Shown here: positions 13,817 to 20,221 of the stretch, piece after piece
Layout of the letters: each line of letters starts with the position of its first letter
Numbering within the stretch: position 1 is the first letter of the stretch
Source: JAAFIP01 sp043718065
GTDB taxonomy: Bacteria; Pseudomonadota; Gammaproteobacteria; Burkholderiales; Burkholderiaceae_C
NCBI GenBank assembly: GCA_043718065.1
Contig: JAYSWJ010000276.1
Span: 1 to 20,221 of the forward strand
Reading direction: 5' to 3'
Length of the DNA stretch: 20,221 bases
Program-made: the position numbers and the translations under genes
Notes under the pieces: model-generated
Seen by the model: only the letters and a program-made list of their open reading frames with translations
Told to the model about the DNA's origin: nothing
Database searches by the model: none

Positions 13817-14253
13817 CTGGCTTACGCACTGCTAAGGTAGCACCGCAGCGCCAAACCACTATCAGCCACGGCAGCCGCTTGATCACTCTAGACAGCTCCT
13901 GTTGGCTAGAGTATTTCATGGACAGCGAACGGGCCGCTTTGTACGCGCCTGCGGTGATGCAAACGGATCAGTTGATCGTGCCACTTATCACTGTGTACGA
14001 GGTGTATAAAAAACTGCGCCGCGAGCTGAGCGATACGGTGGCGCGTGAGGCGGTAGGCTTAATGCGCCAGGGCCAACTGATTGAGGCAGATTTGGCCATC
14101 ACCTTGGCTGCGGCAGCGCACGCACCATTGGCTATGGCCGACAGCCTTATCTACGCTACAGCGCAACAGCACCACGCCATAGTGTGGACACAAGATGCGC
14201 AATTTGAAAACTTACCCGGTGTGAAGTTTTTCCCCAAAACTTCCACCCATTGA
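13813..14253 (+). CDS. vapC: VapC-type PIN-domain toxin
   Basis: 146 residues. PIN domains are Mg2+-dependent ribonucleases; VapC toxins cut specific tRNAs or rRNA. The acidic site is complete: D27 in ITLDSSCWLEYF, E63 in VYEVYK, D110 in MADSLIYATA and D128 in VWTQDAQF. The domain proper begins at about residue 23, so the first 22 residues (from MTGLRTAKVA) are an extension unusual for the family. I kept the ATG at 13813 because it overlaps the vapB stop as ATGA. A TTG at 13879 would give a standard-length protein but has no clear ribosome binding site. The pair separates queA from tgt. Confidence 0.88.
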   Translation: MTGLRTAKVAPQRQTTISHGSRLITLDSSCWLEYFMDSERAALYAPAVMQTDQLIVPLITVYEVYKKLRRELSDTVAREAVGLMRQGQLIEADLAITLAAAAHAPLAMADSLIYATAQQHHAIVWTQDAQFENLPGVKFFPKTSTH

Positions 14254-14261
14254 TATCTTTT

Positions 14262-15458
14262 ATGCTGACCTTCGACCTTCTTAAAACCGACCCCGCCAAA
14301 ACCACCTCCGAGGGCAGCACCCTAGGCAGCCACGCACGCCGGGGCAGATTGACACTGAACCATGGCGTGGTCGACACACCTATCTTTATGCCCGTAGGCA
14401 CCTACGGCACCGTAAAGGGCGTGATGCCGCGCAACCTGCACGAGATGGGTGCGCAGATTATTTTGGGCAACACGTTTCATCTGTGGATGCGTCCTGGGCA
14501 AGACGTGATGCAGCAGTTTGGCGGGCTGCACCAGTTTGAAAACTGGCATAAACCTATCTTGACCGACAGCGGCGGCTTCCAAGTATGGTCACTGGGCGAG
14601 ATGCGCAAGATCAGCGAAGAAGGCGTGCGCTTTGCATCGCCTGTTAACGGCGACAAGCTGTTTCTCACGCCCGAGATTTCGATGCAGATTCAAACCGTAC
14701 TCAACAGCGACATCGTCATGCAGTTTGACGAATGCACGCCGTACGAGACCAAAGGCGTGCTCACCACCGAGCGCGAAGCCCGCGTGTCGATGGAACTGTC
14801 AGCCCGCTGGGCCCAGCGCTGCCAAGCAGAATTTGCGCGCCTAGCCAACCCTAACGCGCTATTTGGCATCGTACAAGGCGGCATGCACGAAGGGCTGCGC
14901 GATGAGTCGCTGGCAGCGCTGGAAGAATTAAATTTCCCCGGCATCGCCGTAGGTGGACTGAGCGTAGGCGAGCCTAAAGACGACATGATGCGCGTGCTGC
15001 AGCACATCGGCCCCAAGCTACCCGCCAACAAGCCGCACTATTTAATGGGCGTAGGCACACCCGAAGATTTGATCGCAGGGGTGCAAAACGGCATCGACAT
15101 GTTTGACTGCGTCATGCCCACGCGCAATGCGCGCAACGGCCACTTGTTTACCCGATTTGGCGATTTGAAAGTACGCAACGCACGGCACAAAAGCGACATG
15201 GGCCCTGCGGACGCTACGTGTACTTGCTACACCTGCAAGGGCTATACCGACGCGCAAGGCCACACCACGGGTGGCTTTAGCCGCGCGTACCTGCACCACC
15301 TAGAACGCTGCGGCGAAATGCTCAGCCCCATGCTGAACAGCATTCACAACCTGCACTACTTTTTAAACCTGATGCGCGAAGTGCGTGAAGCTTTGGATGC
15401 TGGTAACTTTGGCGCTTACGTTAAACAGTTTCATGCAGACCGAGCGCGTGGCGTGTGA
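14262..15458 (+). CDS. tgt: tRNA-guanine transglycosylase Tgt
   Basis: 398 residues. It exchanges guanine 34 of Asp, Asn, His and Tyr tRNAs for preQ1, the tRNA-modifying entry step to queuosine. D102 in TDSGGFQ and the nucleophile D282 in DMFDCVMPTRNARNG are present. The zinc site CTCYTC (C320, C322, C325) plus a histidine in YLHHL (344-346 region) is complete. GIVQGG (202-207) and VGGLSVGE (230-237) belong to the substrate pocket. Length is slightly above the usual 370-390, mainly at the N-terminus. I chose the ATG at 14262; a TTG at 14250 overlapping the vapC stop would add four residues. No good Shine-Dalgarno is seen at either. Translation may be coupled to vapC. Confidence 0.95.
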   Translation: MLTFDLLKTDPAKTTSEGSTLGSHARRGRLTLNHGVVDTPIFMPVGTYGTVKGVMPRNLHEMGAQIILGNTFHLWMRPGQDVMQQFGGLHQFENWHKPILTDSGGFQVWSLGEMRKISEEGVRFASPVNGDKLFLTPEISMQIQTVLNSDIVMQFDECTPYETKGVLTTEREARVSMELSARWAQRCQAEFARLANPNALFGIVQGGMHEGLRDESLAALEELNFPGIAVGGLSVGEPKDDMMRVLQHIGPKLPANKPHYLMGVGTPEDLIAGVQNGIDMFDCVMPTRNARNGHLFTRFGDLKVRNARHKSDMGPADATCTCYTCKGYTDAQGHTTGGFSRAYLHHLERCGEMLSPMLNSIHNLHYFLNLMREVREALDAGNFGAYVKQFHADRARGV

Positions 15459-15506
15459 CGATTTTTTCGCCGTAGGACCATACTTCATACAAGAGTATGC
15501 TCTTCA

Positions 15507-15540
15507 TTTAATAGCTGCTTGAGCAGGATTTACTTGGGTT
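15507..15540 (+). repeat. Dispersed TAGCTG-type repeat, copy 4
   Basis: Identical over 34 bp to the copy inside recG (10947-10980). Its 3' flank TTAGAGG continues the match to copy 1 at 81-115. Inside the core, CTGC-TTGA-GCAG can form a small hairpin; copies 1 and 2 carry a G that breaks one pair. It lies 48 nt after the tgt stop. Confidence 0.9.
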
Positions 15541-15738
15541 AGAGGGCTATTTTATTGTTAAAAATGCCGTTTGAAGTGGTTTCTAGGGTGTGTTGGTGTT
15601 TCGCTCGGTGATGGTCGCTATCAACAAGGCTACTACCCCCGTTACTCCGCTATCCCTCTACCTCGCTACTCTTCTGCCAGCGACCACTCCAGTGGAGCGC
15701 AGCAACGTTCGGTGTGCCTATGACAAACAATAAAGGGC

Positions 15739-15778
15739 CGCAGGTCCGTTTGGCATGGGCATACCGAACGGACCTGCG
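15739..15778 (-). terminator. Long hairpin, possible terminator of the ABC transporter operon
   Basis: CGCAGGTCCGTT (15739-15750) pairs with AACGGACCTGCG (15767-15778). Three further pairs, one of them a G-T wobble, extend the stem to 15 bp with a 10-nt loop. It lies about 70 nt beyond the end of the minus-strand operon. On that strand GCCCTTTATTG follows, a poor T-run, so termination is only plausible. Confidence 0.45.
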
Positions 15779-15850
15779 TGACCGCGAGGTACTAGAACAG
15801 TAAAAGGCCTAACGGACAAAACAGCGCTACGTAACCGGGACAGTAAAAGG

Positions 15851-16882
15851 CTAAATGCGCCCCTCTTGCACCGCATGACAGGCAACTTTGATACCGCCAA
15901 TGTCCTGCAAAACAGGCCGCTCGGTTTTGCAGCGGTCGTTCACATGCGGGCAGCGTGGGTTGAAGGCGCAGCCTGCGGGCGGGTTAAGTGGGTTGGGTAC
16001 CTCGCCTTGCACGGGGGTGCGGGCGCGGCCTGTGTCGTGCATTTTAGGAATGGCATCTAGCAGCATTTTGGTGTACGGATGCTTCGGGTTGCTGAACAGG
16101 CTGTGTTTGTCAGCCACCTCTACCAAGCGGCCCAAGTACATCACACCTACATGGTCGCTTACGTGGCGCACGACTGCTAGGTTGTGGCTGATGAACAAAT
16201 ACGTTAGACCCTGCTTTTTTTGCAGGTCTTTCATAATATTCAGCACCTGGGCCTGCACGCTCACGTCTAGCGCGCTGGTGGGTTCGTCGCAGACTAAAAA
16301 TTCTGGCTGTGTGGCCAGTGCGCGCGCGATAGAGATGCGCTGGCGTTGGCCACCTGAGAACTGGTGCGGGTACTTCACCATGTCTAGGGGCGACAGGCCT
16401 ACTGAGGTCAACAGCTCGCCCACGCGGGTTTTTAGTTGCGCAGCATCGCTGATCAGGCCGTGTTCTACCAGCGGCTCGCCCACAATGTCTTCCACTGTCC
16501 AGCGCGGGTTAAGCGACGCATACGGGTCTTGAAAAATCATTTGGATGCGCTGACGCAGCTTGACTGCGGAATTCCCTCCTTGCAGTTTGCGGCCTGCGGG
16601 GCTTTTGTAGGTGGCGTGCGCATCCATACTGTCAAACTCAAAGCTACCGCGTGTGGGCGTGTACAGGCCCACCATCAGGCGCGCCACGGTGCTTTTGCCG
16701 CAGCCAGATTCGCCTACCAAGGCGAATGTTTTGCCTTTTTCAATCTCAAAGCTCACGCCGTCTACAGCATGCAGCATCACTTTAGGTTTGCGCTCTAGCA
16801 CCCGCGCCAGCCAGGGCGGCGAGACGTCAAACGTCATGGCGATGTCTTGCACTTTGATCAGCACCTTTTTGGCATCGCTCAT
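15851..16882 (-). CDS. Peptide-type ABC transporter ATP-binding protein, DppF/OppF-like
   Basis: 343 residues. It is one of the two ATPases energising import across the inner membrane. Walker A GESGCGKST (57-65), Q-loop FQDPYASLNP (117-126), signature SGGQRQR (176-182), Walker B FLVCDE (195-200) and switch ISHN are all present. The C-terminal oligopeptide-transporter extension includes HPYTKMLLDAIP and the cysteine cluster CAFNPRCPHVNDRC with a later C, which in some DppD/DppF proteins binds an iron-sulfur cluster. It overlaps the upstream ATPase gene by 4 nt (ATGA), so translation is coupled. It is the last gene of the operon in this window. The substrate class (dipeptide, oligopeptide, other) cannot be fixed. 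Confidence 0.93.
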   Translation of the reverse strand: MSDAKKVLIKVQDIAMTFDVSPPWLARVLERKPKVMLHAVDGVSFEIEKGKTFALVGESGCGKSTVARLMVGLYTPTRGSFEFDSMDAHATYKSPAGRKLQGGNSAVKLRQRIQMIFQDPYASLNPRWTVEDIVGEPLVEHGLISDAAQLKTRVGELLTSVGLSPLDMVKYPHQFSGGQRQRISIARALATQPEFLVCDEPTSALDVSVQAQVLNIMKDLQKKQGLTYLFISHNLAVVRHVSDHVGVMYLGRLVEVADKHSLFSNPKHPYTKMLLDAIPKMHDTGRARTPVQGEVPNPLNPPAGCAFNPRCPHVNDRCKTERPVLQDIGGIKVACHAVQEGRI

Positions 16883-17874
16883 ACAGCGGCTCCCACTGCA
16901 CCGTTTGCAGCGGCCAGCCAGCAGGCAGCGTGCGTAGCGCCTACGGCCACTAGCTCGGGGCGTTCTTTAGTGCAGCGGTCAAAAGCTTTTTCGCAGCGCG
17001 GGTTAAACGCGCAGCCAGCAGGAATCGCGTTCAGGCGCGGCATAGTGCCTTCGATTTGGTGCAGCTTGTCGCGGTCTACCGTCATGTCGGGTATCGCCGC
17101 CATCAGGCCCGCTGTGTACGGGTGTGAAGGATGGTTGATCACCTCATGCACCGGGCCAATCTCCACTATACGGCCTGCGTACATCACTGCCACACGGTCG
17201 CAGGTCTCGGCTATCACGCCCATGTCGTGGGTGATCAGCATGACAGCAGCGCCGCGTGACTTGCAAATATTCTTCAGCAAACTGATGATCTGCGCTTGGA
17301 TCGACACGTCCAGCGCGGTGGTAGGTTCGTCGGCCACGATCAGTTGTGGCTCGGCGGCCAGTGCCAGTGCAATCACCACGCGCTGACGCATGCCGCCAGA
17401 AAACTGGTGCGGGTAATGGTCAATGCGCTGCTCAGCTGCAGGAATGCCCGTGTCTTTGAGTAAATTGATCGCACGCTGGCGAGCCTCGGCCGCGTTAACT
17501 GGCAGATGGGTTTGGATGGTCTCCATCAGTTGCCTGCCAATGCTGTACAGCGGGTTAAGCGAAGTTAATGGGTCTTGAAAAATCGCACCAATTTTGCGGC
17601 CCCGTATGTGGTGCATTTGCTCGTAGGGCAAATTATCGATACGCTGGCCTTGCAGACTAATCTGCCCGCTGGCAATACGCCCTGGCGGTTCGAGCAAACC
17701 GATGATGGATGCGCCTGTGAGCGATTTGCCAGCACCCGATTCACCCACCACACCCAAAATCTCACCGGGCGCGATGTCAAACGAAATACCGTCCAGCGCA
17801 CGCAAAGTGCCGCGTCGGTTGGGAAATTCGACAACGAGGTTTTTAACTTCTAAGAGTGACATGCCAGCGATCAT
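16879..17874 (-). CDS. Peptide-type ABC transporter ATP-binding protein, DppD/OppD-like
   Basis: 331 residues, partner ATPase of the preceding entry. Walker A GESGAGKS (44-51), Q-loop FQDPLTSLNP (99-108), signature SGGMRQR (159-165), Walker B LIVADE (178-183) and LITHD switch are visible. The C-terminal extension has HPYTAGLMAAIP and cysteines in CAFNPRCEKAFDRC. The start at 17874 overlaps the permease stop by 4 nt (ATGA) and its own stop overlaps the next ATPase by 4 nt. An internal ATG at 17862 (MSLLEV) is the alternative and gives the more common family N-terminus. Confidence 0.93.
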   Translation of the reverse strand: MIAGMSLLEVKNLVVEFPNRRGTLRALDGISFDIAPGEILGVVGESGAGKSLTGASIIGLLEPPGRIASGQISLQGQRIDNLPYEQMHHIRGRKIGAIFQDPLTSLNPLYSIGRQLMETIQTHLPVNAAEARQRAINLLKDTGIPAAEQRIDHYPHQFSGGMRQRVVIALALAAEPQLIVADEPTTALDVSIQAQIISLLKNICKSRGAAVMLITHDMGVIAETCDRVAVMYAGRIVEIGPVHEVINHPSHPYTAGLMAAIPDMTVDRDKLHQIEGTMPRLNAIPAGCAFNPRCEKAFDRCTKERPELVAVGATHAACWLAAANGAVGAAV

Positions 17875-18806
17875 CGCAACCTCGGGTTCATAGCATCACG
17901 CAACCAGTCGCCCAACAGATTGACGCTAAGCGCAATCAACACCAGCATCAGGCCCGGGAACACGGTGATCCACCATTCGCCAGAAAATAAATAGTCATTG
18001 CCCACACGGATTAAAGTACCTAGCGACGGCGATGTGGGCGGCGCGCCTACGCCAAGAAACGATAACGTCGCCTCGGTAATGACGGCAGTAGCTACTTGAA
18101 TAGTGGCCAGTACCATCACTGGGCCCAGCACATTGGGCAGCACATGGCGGCGCATGATGCGCAGTGGTGTGACGCCTGTAACGCGTGCAGCTTGCACGTA
18201 TTCTTTATTACGCTCTACCATGGTCGAGCCGCGCACGGTGCGGGCATATTGCACCCAACCTGTGAGCGAGATAGAGATGATGAGCACGCCAAACGCCAGC
18301 GATGTATGCGCATTGGGAAACAGCGCACGGCCCACGCCTGCAATCAATAGCGCCACCAAAATGGACGGGAAGCTCAACATCACATCACACAAGCGCATCA
18401 AAATACTATCGACCCAACCGCCTAAAAACCCGGCCAGCAAACCCAGCAGCACACCCACCAACACTGAAATAAGCACCGAGGCAAACCCCACCGCCAGCGA
18501 TATGCGTGCACCGTACATTAATGTGGACAAAATATCGCGCCCTTGGTCGTCTGTGCCCAGCAGGTACATGCGTATACCGCCGCCCATGTCTTGCGGCACA
18601 GCATGCGCAGTCCACGATGGCGCTAAGCGCGCGTGGTCTAGTATTAGCGTGGTTAAATCAAATGGGGCATGCGGAGCGACTACCTCGGCAAACAGTGCGC
18701 AAAAAATGCATACGAACGCCACCGCCGCCGCGCCAATAGCCATGGGCGAGGTTTTAAAACTGTAGCCAATATCGCTGTCGAACCAGCGGGAGAGGATGGA
18801 GGTCAT
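17871..18806 (-). CDS. Peptide-type ABC transporter permease, DppC/OppC-like
   Basis: 311 residues, inner-membrane channel subunit. A short cytoplasmic N-terminus (about 1-22) is followed by the first membrane helix (MAIGAAAVAFVCIFCALFAEVV). A periplasmic loop ends in LLGTDDQGRDILSTLMYGARISL, a hallmark of the DppC branch. The remaining helices belong to the binding-protein-dependent permease domain. The ATPase-contacting EAA loop is EYVQAARVTGVTPLRIMRRHVLPN (about 205-228). It normally pairs with a DppB-type permease, which is absent from this window. The start lies 89 nt after the solute-binding protein gene, with a hairpin between them. No clear Shine-Dalgarno is seen. Confidence 0.93.
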   Translation of the reverse strand: MTSILSRWFDSDIGYSFKTSPMAIGAAAVAFVCIFCALFAEVVAPHAPFDLTTLILDHARLAPSWTAHAVPQDMGGGIRMYLLGTDDQGRDILSTLMYGARISLAVGFASVLISVLVGVLLGLLAGFLGGWVDSILMRLCDVMLSFPSILVALLIAGVGRALFPNAHTSLAFGVLIISISLTGWVQYARTVRGSTMVERNKEYVQAARVTGVTPLRIMRRHVLPNVLGPVMVLATIQVATAVITEATLSFLGVGAPPTSPSLGTLIRVGNDYLFSGEWWITVFPGLMLVLIALSVNLLGDWLRDAMNPRLR

Positions 18807-18839
18807 GCAGATTGGGAAGCTACGGGAAAAACATGAAAC

Positions 18840-18877
18840 GCATTATCGGCGCTGGCAGCTGCCAACGCCGATAATGC
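18840..18877 (-). promoter_or_regulatory. Hairpin between solute-binding protein and permease genes
   Basis: GCATTATCGGCG pairs with CGCCGATAATGC (12 bp). Inside it TGGC pairs with GCCA around AGCT. The single position between the two stems is C/A on the plus strand but T-G on the minus strand, so only the operon transcript folds as one continuous stem. GTTTCATGTTTTT follows: a weak terminator, or an mRNA-protecting structure 3' of the binding-protein gene. Confidence 0.6.
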
Positions 18878-18895
18878 TTTGCACAGTGCTTGGGT

Positions 18896-20221
18896 TTACT
18901 TCACAGTCATCCACTTAAAGAACATAAAGTTGTCGGCCATTTGCGTTAAATCTACCTTCTTGCTCACACCCCATGCCAACGCCTGCTGGTGCAGCGGCAG
19001 GTGGCCAATGTCGTCGGCATGCAATTTATTGGCCTCAGCGATGAACGCCTGGCGTTTAGTTTTATCAGTCTCCGATTGAATTTTTAAAGTCAGCTCGTCC
19101 ACCTTTGGATTGCAATACGCACCCAGGTTAAATTGGCCTGAACCTTTGTCGTCAACACAGCGCATCAGGCCATTGAACGCGTTGTGTGCGTCGTAGGTGC
19201 CCGGGGTCCAGCCCAGCAAGTAGAAGCTGGTGTCGCGCTTTAATATTTTAGGAAAGTAAGTGCCTTTGGTCTCAGTTTGCAGATTGATTTTGACGCCAAT
19301 GCGCGACAAGTTCGCTGCCACCGTTTGACAAATCTCGCCGTCGTTCACATAGCGGTCGTTGGGGCAGTTCATGCTGACTTCAAAGCCTGTGGGGTAGCCT
19401 GCTTCGGTCAATAATTTCTTAGCGCCATCTACATCGTAAGGCAAGCGCTTGTTTTGGTTAGCGTCAAAACCATTGATGCCCGGGCCAATGAGCAGCGCTG
19501 TGGGGTTGGACGCACCGCGCATTACAGTGCGTTTAATGCCTTCAATATCAATAGCCTGGTAGAAAGCTTGGCGTACACGCTTGTCTTTGAACGGGTTTTT
19601 ACCTTTCACGTTGCTGTACAACAGCTCATCGCGCTTTTGGTCCATGCCCAAAAAGATAGTGCGCAGCTCGGGGCCGGTCATGGCCTTGGCGTTGGCGCTG
19701 CTGTTCACGCGGGCGATGTCTTGCACCGGCACGGGCTCCATCACATCAATTTCGCCAGAAATTAAAGCGGCCACGCGCGTTGCGTCGTTGCCAATCGGGG
19801 TGTAGATCACCTCGGTCACATTACCGTCAACTTTGCCCCAGTAGTTACCGCTGCGGCTAAAAGTAGTTTTCACACCGGGCTGGCGCTCGCGCACGCGGAA
19901 AGGGCCTGTGCCGTTGGCTTTGAAAGACGCAGCGTTTTCTATACCCTTGCGGCGGTCTACCGGTTTAGTCGCTTGGTTGGCCTCGCTCCATTTTTTGCTC
20001 ATCATGTACACCAGCGAGATCACGTCGGGCAAGATGGGAAACGGCCCTTTGGTTTCAATCTCTACGGTGAAGTCGTCTACCTTGCGCACTTCTTTAAAGT
20101 CGTTGGTGTAGCTCTTCATGTCAGAGCCGTCACCGGCTGCCCGTGCAAAGCTGTAGACAACATCGTCAGCTGTAAACGGCGTGCCGTCATGAAACTGCAC
20201 GCCTTTGCGCAGCTCAAAACG
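18896..20221 (-). CDS. ABC transporter solute-binding protein, family 5, N-terminus missing
   Basis: 441 residues visible; the frame runs off the right end of the window (RFELRKGVQFHDG), so the signal peptide and start are not seen. Family 5 (DppA/OppA-like) landmarks: VQFHDGTPFTADDVVYSF, GTGPFRV, NYWGKVDGNVTEVIYTPIGNDATRVAALISGEIDV, a region on DKRVRQAFYQAIDIEGI, and YDVDGAKKLLTEAGYPTGFEV. It ends MFFKWMTVK. It binds the solute in the periplasm and delivers it to the permease. Its GTG at 20200 is internal and not the start. It is the first gene of the transporter operon visible here, followed by a hairpin and the DppC-like permease. Confidence 0.93.
   Translation of the reverse strand, partial: RFELRKGVQFHDGTPFTADDVVYSFARAAGDGSDMKSYTNDFKEVRKVDDFTVEIETKGPFPILPDVISLVYMMSKKWSEANQATKPVDRRKGIENAASFKANGTGPFRVRERQPGVKTTFSRSGNYWGKVDGNVTEVIYTPIGNDATRVAALISGEIDVMEPVPVQDIARVNSSANAKAMTGPELRTIFLGMDQKRDELLYSNVKGKNPFKDKRVRQAFYQAIDIEGIKRTVMRGASNPTALLIGPGINGFDANQNKRLPYDVDGAKKLLTEAGYPTGFEVSMNCPNDRYVNDGEICQTVAANLSRIGVKINLQTETKGTYFPKILKRDTSFYLLGWTPGTYDAHNAFNGLMRCVDDKGSGQFNLGAYCNPKVDELTLKIQSETDKTKRQAFIAEANKLHADDIGHLPLHQQALAWGVSKKVDLTQMADNFMFFKWMTVK

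Larger units (their letters stand above)
15459..15850. other. Non-coding stretch between tgt and the ABC transporter operon
   Basis: About 390 nt between convergent genes. It holds a dispersed repeat (15507-15540), a pyrimidine-rich part (15640-15675), the inverted repeat TGGTCGCT/AGCGACCA (15612-15619, 15679-15686), a small hairpin CCACT/AGTGG (15684-15695), a long hairpin (15739-15778) and a 12-bp direct repeat ACAGTAAAAGGC at 15797-15808 and 15840-15851. A 40-codon frame (15611-15733) has no recognisable product. Confidence 0.5.

Noticed and set aside
15611..15733. 40-codon plus-strand frame in the tgt-ABC gap
   Set aside because: Short, no ribosome binding site, no recognisable product; a frame of this length is expected by chance.
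1..20221. tRNA, rRNA, riboswitch or complete insertion sequence
   Set aside because: No cloverleaf, rRNA-like or riboswitch core was recognised, and no transposase or terminal inverted repeats with a target duplication were found by eye.

Overview
The window looks like chromosomal DNA of a betaproteobacterium, most likely a Comamonadaceae-type Burkholderiales of moderate GC. The reasons are the protein types (OxyR, RecG, QueA, Tgt, MnmA), the recG/queA/tgt cluster, and several copies of a short dispersed repeat with the core TAGCTGCTTGAGCAGGATT, a type I recall from Comamonadaceae intergenic DNA. No database search was possible; all names rest on motifs read from the sequence.

Layout. 1-344: non-coding, with two short repeats. 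345-2151 (minus): an NDUFA9-like SDR protein followed by a glutathione S-transferase. 2647-4683 (plus): a secreted protein of twenty exact 23-residue repeats with a C-terminal peptidoglycan-binding domain, ending at a strong terminator. 4790-5953 (plus): mnmA. 5954-6352: non-coding with repeats. 6353-7414 (minus): oxyR. 7526-10027: two related lipoprotein genes (plus) flanking a higBA toxin-antitoxin operon (minus). 10050-12398 (minus): recG. 12455-15458 (plus): queA, vapB, vapC, tgt. 15459-15850: non-coding with a repeat and hairpins. 15851-20221 (minus): a peptide-type ABC transporter operon (solute-binding protein cut by the window end, permease C, two ATPases) with no dppB partner in view.

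The most unusual region is 7381-10110. A 62-bp copy of the recG 3' end (60/62 identical) follows the first lipoprotein gene, and a 34-bp copy of the oxyR 5' end (33/34) precedes the second. The order intact oxyR - lipoprotein A - recG fragment - higBA - oxyR fragment - lipoprotein B - intact recG is what a tandem duplication of an ancestral oxyR-lipoprotein-recG segment leaves, with higBA exactly at the junction. The duplicated recG tail contains a GC-rich hairpin that may act as the lipoproteins' terminator, which could explain its near identity while the lipoproteins have diverged.

A second theme is small repeats invading genes. A 34-bp repeat copy lies in frame inside recG, another repeat type lies at a second recG insertion, and short forms form the first codons of queA and abut the SDR start codon. 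Both toxin-antitoxin operons have a TACAAT -10 box 6-7 nt before the first ATG, which predicts leaderless mRNAs.

Functionally, queA and tgt work in queuosine synthesis and mnmA in 2-thiouridine synthesis, both at the tRNA wobble position. OxyR senses peroxide, RecG restarts stalled forks, and the ABC operon imports peptides or similar solutes.
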